Positions 16,837 to 24,901 are shown, numbered from the stretch's first letter. The stretch: 47,506 nucleotides of DNA from Anaerolineales bacterium (GCA_013360875.1 JABWAU010000013.1:1-47506), one strand, 5' to 3'. Notes: generated by a model not told the origin, from the letters alone. Numbers and translations: made by a program.

Positions 16837-17124
16837 ATGAATTTCGAATTCAGCGGCAAGATTTTTCACTGGCGCGGACCGGCTCCCTATCTTTTCGTAG
16901 AAGTTCCGCCGCAGCAGAGCGGGGAGATTCGAGCGGTTTCGAGGCTGGTCACGTATGGCTGGGGTGTGATTCCGGTTCGTGTGCGCGTCGGTAAGACTGA
17001 GTGGCAAACGTCGCTGTTCCCCAAAGACGGCAGATACCTGGTGCCTATTCGCATGAGCGCCCAAAAAGCAGAAAACATCAAGGAAGGCGACAGAATCACC
17101 GTTCATCTTGAGATTCGTCTGTAA
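16837..17124 (+). CDS. DUF1905 domain protein
   Basis: The 95-residue protein consists of one DUF1905 domain, a small beta-barrel: FSGKIFHWRGPAPYLFVEVP, YGWGVIPVRVRVGKTEWQTSLFP, then KDGRYLVPIRMSAQKAENIKEGD. Members are found alone or fused to YdeI/OmpD-like domains; the biochemical role is unknown. There is no signal peptide or membrane helix, so it is likely cytoplasmic. The ATG sits six bases after an extended -10 box, which predicts a leaderless transcript. Confidence 0.88.
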   Translation: MNFEFSGKIFHWRGPAPYLFVEVPPQQSGEIRAVSRLVTYGWGVIPVRVRVGKTEWQTSLFPKDGRYLVPIRMSAQKAENIKEGDRITVHLEIRL

Positions 17125-17243
17125 GCGGCGTTTCTGATTGACCCAGCCCGATGGTGAGACGATGATGAGAGTTTGCCCGACCCGGAAAAAATGCGAGAGA
17201 ATCGGCGTTGTCCTTGAGTTGGATGAGAGAGTACAGGAGCCAA

Positions 17244-18203
17244 ATGACCAACTTTTTTGAATCCACCAATAGCGTCAAAACGGAATTGAACAGGCAAAAG
17301 TACATCGCGTCGGATGAAATTGCCACGATCGTGTACCTGGCGCACAAACTCGGCAAGCCGCTCCTGGCGGAAGGTCCTGCCGGCGTAGGCAAGACTGAAC
17401 TCGCCAAAGCCATCGCCGCCGCGACCGGGCGCGAGTTGATTCGCCTGCAATGTTACGAGGGCTTGGACGAGTCGAAAGCGCTGTACGAGTGGGAATATTC
17501 CAAGCAGCTGCTCTACACCCAACTTCTGCGCGACAAGTTGAACGACACGCTCGGCAAAGCCGAGTCGCTCGCCGAAGCCGCAGATAGACTCGCGAAGGAG
17601 GAGGATGTCTTCTTTTCGGAACGCTTCTTACTTCAACGCCCGCTGCTGAAGGCAATTCTGAGCGACAAACCGACCGTCCTTTTGATTGACGAAATTGACC
17701 GCGCCGACGCGGAGTTCGAAGCCTTTTTGCTCGAAGTGTTGAGCGACTTCCAGGTATCTGTGCCAGAGTTGGGAACGCTGACCGCCAAACACAAACCGTT
17801 CGTAGTGCTGACCTCCAACAACACCCGCGAACTCTCCGAAGCGTTGAAGCGGCGCTGCTTGTATCTGTTCATTGACTACCCAACCATAGATGAGGAACTG
17901 GCGGTTGTGCGGCTCAAAGTCCCAGACCTGAACCCGAAACTCGCCCGCCAAGCCGTGGAATTCGTTCACAAGCTCCGCAACGGAGACATGCGCAAGTCTC
18001 CCTCCATCAGCGAGACGCTGGATTGGGCGAACGCGCTGGTTGCCTTGAACGCCTCCAACCTGGACAAGGATACGCTCGAGGAAACGCTCTCGGTGCTGCT
18101 CAAGCATGAAGCGGATTTGCAAAAGGCGAAGCGGCAGATCGTCAACCCGCCGCAGCCCAGGCAGAAACCGCCTGATGAGTTGGGCAGGTTTTATGGGAAT
18201 TAA
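17244..18203 (+). CDS. MoxR-family AAA+ ATPase
   Basis: The 319-residue protein is a MoxR-type AAA+ chaperone: Walker A GPAGVGKT (44-51), sensor-rich region GLDESKALYEWEYSKQL, Walker B VLLIDEIDRAD, and SNNTRELSEALKRRCLYLFIDYP (sensor 1 and arginine finger region). MoxR proteins act with VWA proteins to mature or insert cofactors in partner enzymes. The next gene codes for such a VWA protein. ATG 17244 has AGGAG seven bases upstream. An alternative, more upstream in-frame start has no binding site. The C-terminus is Pro/Gln-rich. Confidence 0.93.
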   Translation: MTNFFESTNSVKTELNRQKYIASDEIATIVYLAHKLGKPLLAEGPAGVGKTELAKAIAAATGRELIRLQCYEGLDESKALYEWEYSKQLLYTQLLRDKLNDTLGKAESLAEAADRLAKEEDVFFSERFLLQRPLLKAILSDKPTVLLIDEIDRADAEFEAFLLEVLSDFQVSVPELGTLTAKHKPFVVLTSNNTRELSEALKRRCLYLFIDYPTIDEELAVVRLKVPDLNPKLARQAVEFVHKLRNGDMRKSPSISETLDWANALVALNASNLDKDTLEETLSVLLKHEADLQKAKRQIVNPPQPRQKPPDELGRFYGN

Positions 18204-18248
18204 GCTTTGCAGGGATGCAGCGGCATTGTGTCCCTGGAGATTTATGAA

Positions 18249-19628
18249 ATGGAATCCCGCATCTTACAGTTAATCTCAGCCCTGCGCGCCAGCGGGGTGC
18301 GCGTATCCCTGGCGGAAAGCGCGGAGGCGTTCTCCGCGGTGGACATCATGGGGATTCAAGACCGCGAGGAGTTCCGCCTGTCGTTGCGTTCCACGCTCAT
18401 CAAGGACGTGAAAGACATCCCCACGTTCGATAAATTATTCCCTCTCTTCTTTGGCGCGGGGCAGCCGCCCCCGATGATGGGCGGCAACCCCATGGACGAT
18501 ATGACGCCCGAGGAAGCGCAACTGTGGGCGGAGGCAATGCGTCAGTTCGCGCAGAGTCTGCGTCAGCGGATGGAAAGGTTGATGAACGGCGAGCCGCTTT
18601 CGAGGTCCGAACTGGATGCGCTGGCGCAGTTGGTCGGCTTGAATCAGGCGGACGACCTCCGTTATCAAAACTGGATGGCGCAGCGCATGATGCGCGCGCT
18701 GGCGTTCCCCGAAGTCCGCCAGGCGTTGAAGGAGTTGATGGAGCAACTCCAGCAGATGGGCATGAGCCGCGACCGCATCGAGCAGATGCGTGAAATGATT
18801 CAGCAAAACATGGACGGCATGCGCGAACAGATCGAACGCTTTGCGGGCGAGCGCATCGCCGAGAATATGAGCGAGAAACCGCGCGGCGAAAGTGTGGACA
18901 ATCTGCTCAACCGCCCGTTTCATGCGCTTTCGGAGGAGGAGAAAAAGATTTTACAGCGCGAGGTGAGGCGGCTCGCCGCCATGCTGCGCACGAGAATCGC
19001 GCTGCGGCAGAAGCACGCCAAGAGCGGTCAACTCGACCCAAAGGCGACCATCCGCGCCAACCTGAAATATCACGGCGTGCCGATGGAGATTCGCCACAAA
19101 GACCGCGTGCGCAAACCGAAGATTGTGGTGCTTTGCGACATCAGCACTTCGATGCGCTTTTGCTCGGAGTTGATGCTGAGTTTCCTCTTTGCGCTTCAGG
19201 GACAGGTGCGCAAGACGCATGCCTTCGCGTTCATTGACCACCTCGAATCCATCTCGGAGGACTTCAGCGGCTCGAACGCGGACGAGGCGATTGCCTCCGT
19301 CCTTTGGCGCATGCCCAGCGGACATTACAACACCGACCTCGGCTGGTCGCTGCAAAATTTTCAGGATGAGTACATGGATACGCTCAACGGCGGGACGACG
19401 CTCATCATCGTCGGCGACGGGCGCAATAATTACTATGACCCGCGCCTCGACATTTTCTCCACGATGACCCGCCGCGCCGCGCGGACCATCTGGCTGAATC
19501 CCGAACCTCCGCATCTGTGGCACGGCGACAGCGACATGCCCAAGTACGCGCCGTTGTGCGATAACGTGTTGAAGGTGAGCAATTTGAGGGAACTTACAGA
19601 GGCTGTGGATGCATTAATGACGGCGTAG
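18249..19628 (+). CDS. CoxE-like VWA domain protein
   Basis: The 459-residue protein has an N-terminal helical region, a Met/Gln-rich middle (residues about 75-200, with many MxxM and QQM repeats) and a C-terminal VWA domain. The MIDAS motif is DISTS (297-301), followed by GGTTLIIVGDGRNN. This is the CoxE family, the usual partner of MoxR ATPases. It probably works with the gene just upstream in metal- or cofactor-dependent maturation of an enzyme; the client is not known. The start is ATG 18249 (GGAG 11 bases before). A TTG at 18207 is in frame, but has no binding site. Confidence 0.9.
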   Translation: MESRILQLISALRASGVRVSLAESAEAFSAVDIMGIQDREEFRLSLRSTLIKDVKDIPTFDKLFPLFFGAGQPPPMMGGNPMDDMTPEEAQLWAEAMRQFAQSLRQRMERLMNGEPLSRSELDALAQLVGLNQADDLRYQNWMAQRMMRALAFPEVRQALKELMEQLQQMGMSRDRIEQMREMIQQNMDGMREQIERFAGERIAENMSEKPRGESVDNLLNRPFHALSEEEKKILQREVRRLAAMLRTRIALRQKHAKSGQLDPKATIRANLKYHGVPMEIRHKDRVRKPKIVVLCDISTSMRFCSELMLSFLFALQGQVRKTHAFAFIDHLESISEDFSGSNADEAIASVLWRMPSGHYNTDLGWSLQNFQDEYMDTLNGGTTLIIVGDGRNNYYDPRLDIFSTMTRRAARTIWLNPEPPHLWHGDSDMPKYAPLCDNVLKVSNLRELTEAVDALMTA

Positions 19629-19655
19629 AAATTTCATCACCGATTGGATGGCTGT

Positions 19656-20027
19656 ATGGCAAAGGTCATGGTCGTTGACGACGACGAGGATTTCACGAAT
19701 TTATACAAGGCTTCCCTCCGGGCGGCGGGATATGACGCAATCGCCGTGAACCAGAGCACCGCGGCCGTCGAAATGGCGTATCTCTCCAAACCGGATGTTT
19801 TTCTCATTGACCTGATGATGCCCGAACTCGATGGCTTCCAGTTGTGCAGGTTGATAAGAGCGGACCCCGTCCTCAAACACATTCCCATCATCATCGTCAC
19901 CGCGCTCACCGACCTGGACAGCAGGCTGGTCGCCTTGGGCGCAGGGGCGAACGATTACCTCACCAAGCCCTTTCACATCGAGACGCTCAAATCGAGGATC
20001 AACGCGGTGTTGGAGGAAGTAACGTAG
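19656..20027 (+). CDS. Stand-alone response-regulator receiver protein
   Basis: The 123-residue protein is a single receiver domain with no output domain: VMVVDDDED (acidic pocket), phosphoacceptor in LIDLMMPE, Thr in IVTAL, Lys in LTKPF. Such proteins act by protein-protein contact or as phosphate carriers. It starts 27 bases after the VWA stop. It shares long identical stretches (PIIIVTAL, GAGANDYLTKPF) with the receiver at 23970, so the two are recent paralogues. ATG 19656 is preferred over an in-frame TTG at 19644. Confidence 0.9.
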   Translation: MAKVMVVDDDEDFTNLYKASLRAAGYDAIAVNQSTAAVEMAYLSKPDVFLIDLMMPELDGFQLCRLIRADPVLKHIPIIIVTALTDLDSRLVALGAGANDYLTKPFHIETLKSRINAVLEEVT

Positions 20028-20079
20028 GACGGGGGCGGCGATTTGGGAAAATAGACGGGAATGTCAAGGGTTTTTTTTC

Positions 20080-20235
20080 GATCTTGCCGAGTTGACGATC
20101 TGGGCAGTCGAATCTCGCTATCCTGGCAGTACCCCCGATGTGGTCGAACACGAAGCGCGCGAGACTCTTCATCTGGCAGAGGCGGTGTTCAATGCGGTCA
20201 AGGAGGAACTGGAAAGTCGGATGCAGAACCGGTGA
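20080..20235 (+). pseudogene. Truncated HEPN-domain protein (C-terminal remnant)
   Basis: One frame from about 20080 to TGA 20233-20235 reads DLAELTIWAVESRYPGSTPD, then EARETLHLAEAVFNAVKEEL. This matches the end of HEPN-domain proteins: the AVE.RYP turn followed by the final Ala/Leu/Glu helix. No start codon or N-terminal part can be found in this frame; just upstream is an eight-T run and unrelated sequence. The remnant lies between the receiver gene and the epimerase gene. It is most likely a decayed relative of an HEPN nucleotidyltransferase partner protein or toxin. Confidence 0.55.
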
Positions 20236-20266
20236 ACACGGCGATCGGATTGATAAGATTACGATC

Positions 20267-21109
20267 ATGAAAATCCTAATCGTTGGCGCAACAGGCGCCC
20301 TAGGCAGACATGTGACGCCGCGCCTCATCGAGCGCGGACATCACGTGCGCGCAATCGTACGAAGCAAGACCCATGACGCATCGCTTCGAGAAATGGGCGC
20401 CGAGCCCGTTATGGGCGATATTTTCGACAAAGTCAGCCTGCAGGAAGCGGCGCAGGGCTGCGAGGTTGCGATCCATATTGCGACCGCGATTCCGAAATCG
20501 GGCAGCGTTGATTGGAGTTTGAATGATCGGGTTCGGAGGGAAGGCACCCGCAATCTTCTTGAAATCGCAGGAGATCAGGGGATGAAAAGGTACATCCAGC
20601 AGAGTGTTACTCTTCTTTACGGCGACCATGGACAAACGATCGTGGATGAATCTGCGCCATTCAAGCCATCCGAAATCGTTCAATCCGCTTCGGATATGGA
20701 GGAGTTAGTCCGTGCGTCGGCATTGGATTGGTGTATTTTACGCGGTGGTTTGTTTTACGGTGCCGACACCGGCCGCGAAGATGGGTGGCGCAAATCTGCA
20801 CAACAAGGCAGGTTGACCATCCCCGGTGATGGCAGCGACCTGCTTTCCCTCATTCACGTTGTGGATATGGCGCGGGCTGTCGTTGCCGCTGCGGAGGAGG
20901 CTCCTCCCAAAAGTTTATATAACATTGTGGACGATCATCCTGTAAGTTACAGGGAAGTGTTCAATTACGTGTGCGCACAATTGAATGTTTCCCCTCCTCA
21001 GCCGGGCGGAGCGAAATTTCTACCGTCGCTGGGATGCAGTAACGTCAAAGTCAGGCGCGAACTGGAATGGGCGCCTTTGTATCCAAGTTACCGTTCAGGA
21101 CTGGCGTAA
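20267..21109 (+). CDS. Extended SDR-family NAD(P)-dependent epimerase/reductase
   Basis: The 280-residue protein starts with the Rossmann motif MKILIVGATGALGRHVTPRL (GxxGxxG) and continues with VMGDIFDKVSLQEAAQGCEV, the cofactor-binding second half. The expected catalytic Tyr-x3-Lys is not obvious: the matching region reads QQSVTLLYGDHG. It is therefore an atypical SDR whose activity is uncertain. The ATG at 20267 follows TGATAAGAT by seven bases, so the transcript may be leaderless. Its own terminator is at 21177. It ends with a hydrophilic tail. Confidence 0.8.
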   Translation: MKILIVGATGALGRHVTPRLIERGHHVRAIVRSKTHDASLREMGAEPVMGDIFDKVSLQEAAQGCEVAIHIATAIPKSGSVDWSLNDRVRREGTRNLLEIAGDQGMKRYIQQSVTLLYGDHGQTIVDESAPFKPSEIVQSASDMEELVRASALDWCILRGGLFYGADTGREDGWRKSAQQGRLTIPGDGSDLLSLIHVVDMARAVVAAAEEAPPKSLYNIVDDHPVSYREVFNYVCAQLNVSPPQPGGAKFLPSLGCSNVKVRRELEWAPLYPSYRSGLA

Positions 21110-21176
21110 AATACAGGCAACGGTGAATACGGTGGACACATTGGCAGTGAAGCAATCGTTGACGATGGTAAACTAG

Positions 21177-21210
21177 GTGACAGTGAATTGACTGTCACTT
21201 TTTGTTTTTC
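21177..21210 (+). terminator. Rho-independent terminator of the epimerase gene
   Basis: An 8-bp perfect stem, GTGACAGT (21177-21184) with ACTGTCAC (21191-21198) and a six-base loop, is followed by TTTTTTG and TTTTT. It ends just before the next gene's ribosome-binding site. Confidence 0.85.
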
Positions 21211-21226
21211 CGAAAGGGAATTGACC

Positions 21227-22003
21227 ATGCCCTCCCCCATCCTCACCCATCAATATGAATCAATCCTCGAAATCACCCTCAACCGACCAGAGACATACAA
21301 CGCTTTCGATCTCGACATGATGGTCATGCTCGGCGACGCGCTGGCGTCCGCTGCAACGGATGAATCCATCAAAGGAGTTATGATCACCGGCGCAGGGAAG
21401 GCGTTCTGCGCGGGCGGCGATTTGAAATGGATCAGCCAGCAGACCGGGGATGCGGGGTCGGTCCTGCACAGACTCGCGCCGCAGTTTCACATTGCCATCA
21501 CCGAGATTCGGCGCATGCCAAAACCTGTTGTCGCGGCGATCAACGGGATTGCGGCAGGCGGAGGCTTCTCGCTCGCGCTGGCGTGCGACTTCCGCGTGAT
21601 GGCGGCGTCGGCGGTGCTGCGTCAGGGCTACACATCGAACGGCTTGAGCATAGACGGCGGCGGGACGTTCGCATTGCCGCGTCTCGTTGGGCTGGCGCGC
21701 GCGCTGGAGATCGCCGCGTTCGACCAGCCGCTTTCAGCGCCGAAGGCTTGGGAGTGGGGACTGGTCACGAAGGTCGCGGCAGACGCGGATGTCAGGAAAG
21801 AAGCGCTCGTCATGCTGGAGGGATTGGCGAAGTCCGCGTTACATTCGTTTGCGTGGTCGAAACGATTGTTGACCGAATCCTTCACCAACACACTGGAAAC
21901 GCAACTCGAACTGGAACGCCAGGGCATCAGCGATTGCGCCCGTCACCCAAACGGAAAGGAAGGCGTCAGGGCATTCGTCGAAAAACGCAAGCCGACATTC
22001 TAG
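21227..22003 (+). CDS. Crotonase-superfamily protein, PaaG-like enoyl-CoA isomerase rather than hydratase
   Basis: The 258-residue crotonase-fold protein has the oxyanion-hole segments AFCAGGDLKW (59-68) and NGIAAGGGFSLALACDFRV. Both catalytic glutamates of enoyl-CoA hydratase are absent: Ser115 and Tyr135 occupy those positions. Asp143, in SNGLSIDGGGT, lines up with the catalytic Asp of PaaG and related enoyl-CoA isomerases, and the end, EGVRAFVEKRKPTF, is also PaaG-like. It most probably isomerises enoyl-CoA or epoxy-CoA intermediates. The start, ATG 21227, has AAGGGA eight bases upstream. No phenylacetate genes are nearby, so its pathway is open. Confidence 0.82.
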   Translation: MPSPILTHQYESILEITLNRPETYNAFDLDMMVMLGDALASAATDESIKGVMITGAGKAFCAGGDLKWISQQTGDAGSVLHRLAPQFHIAITEIRRMPKPVVAAINGIAAGGGFSLALACDFRVMAASAVLRQGYTSNGLSIDGGGTFALPRLVGLARALEIAAFDQPLSAPKAWEWGLVTKVAADADVRKEALVMLEGLAKSALHSFAWSKRLLTESFTNTLETQLELERQGISDCARHPNGKEGVRAFVEKRKPTF

Positions 22004-22032
22004 GGTATGTATGCAAAATATTGTTTGAAGGT

Positions 22033-22098
22033 GGTCGAGTAGGCGGCAGGGTCTCGATACGCCCTTACGGACTACTCGACCGCCGCCGTATCGAGACC
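22033..22098. repeat. Intergenic element with two interleaved inverted repeats
   Basis: In the 176-base gap before the HD-GYP gene, two pairs of perfect arms are interleaved. GGTCGAGTA (22033-22041) pairs with TACTCGACC (22073-22081), and GGTCTCGATAC (22050-22060) pairs with GTATCGAGACC (22088-22098). GGCGGC (22042-22047) also pairs with GCCGCC (22082-22087). The order is A, B, A', B', so both hairpins cannot form fully without a pseudoknot. The sequences GGTCTCGATACG and CTACTCGACC recur in intergenic palindromes of many GC-rich bacteria. It appears to be a REP-like element. Confidence 0.65.
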
Positions 22099-22158
22099 AT
22101 ACTTGGAATTTGCATACACGCCCCAGCGTGCAAGACGAGCGTCGAGGGGAAATGGACG

Positions 22159-22164
22159 TATAAT
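22159..22164 (+). promoter_or_regulatory. Candidate -10 box for the GAF-HD-GYP gene
   Basis: TATAAT lies 15 bases before the ATG at 22180, giving a leader of about nine bases that still holds AAAGG. No good -35 hexamer is visible. Confidence 0.45.
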
Positions 22165-22179
22165 GGATGAAAGGTTCCT

Positions 22180-23844
22180 ATGGCGAAGGAAAGCAAGCTT
22201 ACAAGTACCGCCCTGGCGACGGACGACGAAACTTCACACCTCTATCGCATCCTGACCCGCGCCAACCAGATCGCCAGCAACACCGAACTGGACGACCTTC
22301 TCGATCAGATGCTCGACCTGATCATCGAGGTCTGCGGCGGGAACGCGGGGACTCTCTACCTGCTCGACGCGGAACGCGACGAACTCGAATTCAAGGTGAT
22401 ACGGGGACCCAACAGCGACCAGAGCCTGATCGGAAAACGCATCAAAACGGACCTGGGGATTGTCGGCGCGACAATGAAGCAGACTCAGCCCCTCGTCATC
22501 GAAAACCTGCCGGACGACCCGCGCTGGCAAAAGATCGCGAACAGTTCCAAAGACCTGCGGAACGTCATCTCCACCCCCCTGTACCTGCGCGGCGGACCGA
22601 TCGGCGTCGTTCAGGTATTCAATTATTCCCATACGCCACTGCACATCGTACAAATGCTCAGCGCGCGCATGGCGTCCGAGATCGAAAAGGCTGTGCTGCT
22701 GGAAGCCAGTCAGGGACGGAACGCGCGCCTCGAAGCGCTGATTGACATCATCGGGATCATCGGTTCGAACCTCGACCGGGACCGGGTCCTGCAATTGATC
22801 GTTCGCTACGCCCGCGACCTGCTCCACGCCGAACACGCCTCGCTGTTCCTGATTGACGAGGAGAGGGACGACATCGTCCTGCACGTCTCATCCAGCGAGA
22901 CGAAAGTCCCTGAATTGCGAGTCCCGCGCGGCAAAGGGATCATCGGTCACGCCATCGAGAGCGGCGACATCCTCTTCGTCCCCAACGTGCATGAGGACGA
23001 ACGTCATTTCGCGCAGGCGGAGCCCATCACCGGCATCGCCACCACCTCGCTGATCGCCGTCCCGCTCGTCACGCGAACGGTTCAACTCGGTCAGGGACTT
23101 GGCGCCTCCCACACCAAGATCATCGGGGGCATCGAAGCCATCAATCGAAAGGACGGGACGTTTACACGCGAAGACGCCGAACTCCTGCTCACCCTGGCGA
23201 CCCAGGCTGCGACGGTCCTTCAGATCGCAAAACTTTACGAGGAGGCGAACGAACTCTTTCTCGATACCATCCAGGCGATGGCGGCGTCCATTGACGCGAA
23301 AGATCCATACACCAACGGGCACTCCCGCAGGGTGAGCGAATTTTCCGTCGCCATCGGACGCCAAATGAACCTGCCCCCGGAGGAACTGCATCAGTTACGC
23401 ATCGGCGCGTTGCTGCACGACATCGGCAAGATCGGAATACCGGATCACATCCTGGGAAAACCCGGGCGGCTGACCGAGGAGGAGTCCAACAAAATGAAGG
23501 AACACCCGACCATCGGCGCGGACATCATGAAAAACGTGCGCCTGTTGCGCGAGGAGTTGCCCGCCCTCGCCGAGCATCACGAGCACATTGACGGAACCGG
23601 CTATCCTAACGGCTTGAGGGGCGAACAGATCTCCCTCTTCGGGCGGATCGTCGCTGCCGCGGACGTGTTCGACGCGCTGACTTCCGACCGCCCCTACCGC
23701 CGCGCCCTCGACGTGGAGGAGGTTCTTCATCGCATGCAACGCGAGTGCGGTGCGCATTTCGACGAGGCTTGTGTCCGGGCGCTGATACAGGCTTACCTCG
23801 CCGGCGAGATCAAAACACAAATGGATCGGCAGACTCCGAAGTGA
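22180..23844 (+). CDS. GAF-GAF-HD-GYP protein, probable cyclic-di-GMP phosphodiesterase
   Basis: The 554-residue cytosolic protein has two GAF domains (about 40-175 and 195-355) and a C-terminal HD-GYP domain (about 360-545). Motifs are HSRRVSEFSVAIG, LLHDIGKIGIPDHILGKPG (HD pair), HPTIGADIM, and HHEHIDGTGYPNGLRG (GYP). These metal-binding residues are all present, so hydrolysis of c-di-GMP or a related dinucleotide is expected. The GAF domains probably bind a small ligand or partner. A receiver paralogue follows 125 bases downstream. ATG 22180 has AAAGG close upstream. An operon with the receiver is possible. Confidence 0.9.
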   Translation: MAKESKLTSTALATDDETSHLYRILTRANQIASNTELDDLLDQMLDLIIEVCGGNAGTLYLLDAERDELEFKVIRGPNSDQSLIGKRIKTDLGIVGATMKQTQPLVIENLPDDPRWQKIANSSKDLRNVISTPLYLRGGPIGVVQVFNYSHTPLHIVQMLSARMASEIEKAVLLEASQGRNARLEALIDIIGIIGSNLDRDRVLQLIVRYARDLLHAEHASLFLIDEERDDIVLHVSSSETKVPELRVPRGKGIIGHAIESGDILFVPNVHEDERHFAQAEPITGIATTSLIAVPLVTRTVQLGQGLGASHTKIIGGIEAINRKDGTFTREDAELLLTLATQAATVLQIAKLYEEANELFLDTIQAMAASIDAKDPYTNGHSRRVSEFSVAIGRQMNLPPEELHQLRIGALLHDIGKIGIPDHILGKPGRLTEEESNKMKEHPTIGADIMKNVRLLREELPALAEHHEHIDGTGYPNGLRGEQISLFGRIVAAADVFDALTSDRPYRRALDVEEVLHRMQRECGAHFDEACVRALIQAYLAGEIKTQMDRQTPK

Positions 23845-23969
23845 CGATTGCTCCAAAATTACAATGTTACAGGGAACGGGAAATCGCAAAATTCGGCGTA
23901 TAATTCCGGGCATCCGGCGCAGGACGCGGAGTCAAATACGAACAAATCAAATCGCATTGGAAAGAAGTT

Positions 23970-24344
23970 ATGACAAAGATCATGGTCGTGGACGACGACA
24001 AAGACGCAACCGCCTTGTTCGAGGAGGTGCTTCGGGCGGAGGGTTACGATCCCATCTTGCTCAACGAAAGCGCAAAGGCAATACAGATCGCAAAACAGGA
24101 AAAACCCTCCCTTTTCATTCTCGACCTGATGATGCCCGAACCGGACGGATTCAAGTTGTGCCGCATGCTTCGCAGGGAACCCGAATTCAGGAACACCCCC
24201 ATCATCATCGTCACCGCGCTCAACGACACCGACAGCCGCATCGTCGCCATCGGCGCGGGAGCCAACGATTACCTCACCAAACCTTTCCGCCTCGACGAGT
24301 TGTACGCGAGCATCAAGGATCATCTCGACGATCTTGAGCTTTGA
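23970..24344 (+). CDS. Stand-alone response-regulator receiver protein
   Basis: The 124-residue protein is a lone receiver domain, with VMVVDDDKD, acceptor Asp in ILDLMMPE, Thr in IVTAL and Lys in LTKPF. It closely resembles the receiver at 19656. It follows the HD-GYP gene, which suggests that it could deliver a phosphorylation signal to that phosphodiesterase, but this is only from position. A TATAAT at 23899-23904 may give it its own promoter (leader of about 60 bases). ATG 23970 follows GGAAAGAAGTT. A bidirectional terminator lies just downstream. Confidence 0.9.
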   Translation: MTKIMVVDDDKDATALFEEVLRAEGYDPILLNESAKAIQIAKQEKPSLFILDLMMPEPDGFKLCRMLRREPEFRNTPIIIVTALNDTDSRIVAIGAGANDYLTKPFRLDELYASIKDHLDDLEL

Positions 24345-24375
24345 AACCGGCTTCATCGCCCGGCGCAAAAAAAAG

Positions 24376-24406
24376 AAAGGCGGCTGCAGGAATGAAGCCG
24401 CCTTTT
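24376..24406. terminator. Bidirectional terminator between receiver and lipoprotein genes
   Basis: A 10-bp stem, AAAGGCGGCT (24376-24385) with AGCCGCCTTT (24396-24405), is flanked by an A-run on one side and TTTT on the other, in a convergent gene interval. It suits both genes. Confidence 0.85.
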
Positions 24407-24454
24407 CCGTTCAACCGGTGAGTTCGGGATGGGGAATTCTCCCAAACCCGCCCC

Positions 24455-24868
24455 CTATTGGACGGTGAATTCGACCGCGCCGATCAGCGCGTCGTTGAAA
24501 AAGATCTCCACTTTGTACAAACCGAGGGGCCAAAAGCCGTCCACCGGCGGGGGATAGTAAAAATAAACGGTTCCGTCGAACCCTTCTTCGTCAATGGTGA
24601 TATCCGCCTCGTCGAAGAGAAGGTTCGGTTCGGTGTTTTCCACGTCCACCGCGTACCACTTGGAGGAGATCACGTTCCCCACTGCGCCGTTCGAGAGGTC
24701 GCTCACCACGTAAATGGTATCCGTCGTGGAAAAAACGGAGGACGGTTGGTTGCCGTCCTCATCCTTTGCCGTGCGGACATTGTTCAGGGTCGGCTCCCCG
24801 AACGAACAGGCGAGGGTCGCGGCGACCAGCGACGCGACCGCAAACAGGATGATCAATTTGTTTTTCAT
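24455..24868 (-). CDS. Small secreted lipoprotein of unknown function
   Basis: The 137-residue product starts MKNKLIILFAVASLVAATLAC, a type II-like signal with a Cys at about residue 21 (lipobox-like TLAC, not perfect). The rest is a beta-rich globular domain with SSVFSTTDTIYVVSDLSN and TVYFYYPPPVDGFWPLGLYKVEIFFND, similar in style to carbohydrate-binding or Ig-like modules, but I recognise no family. It is probably lipid-anchored at the outer face of the membrane. ATG 24868 is chosen over a nearer ATG at 24874 because AAGGAG then lies eight bases upstream. Confidence 0.75.
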   Translation of the reverse strand: MKNKLIILFAVASLVAATLACSFGEPTLNNVRTAKDEDGNQPSSVFSTTDTIYVVSDLSNGAVGNVISSKWYAVDVENTEPNLLFDEADITIDEEGFDGTVYFYYPPPVDGFWPLGLYKVEIFFNDALIGAVEFTVQ

Positions 24869-24901
24869 TTGCATTCTCCTTATAGTATTATTTTGCGTAG
24901 A

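Noticed and set aside
18207-18248. TTG start giving a 14-residue longer VWA protein
   Set aside because: No binding site, and the extension is not similar to CoxE; ATG 18249 has GGAG upstream.
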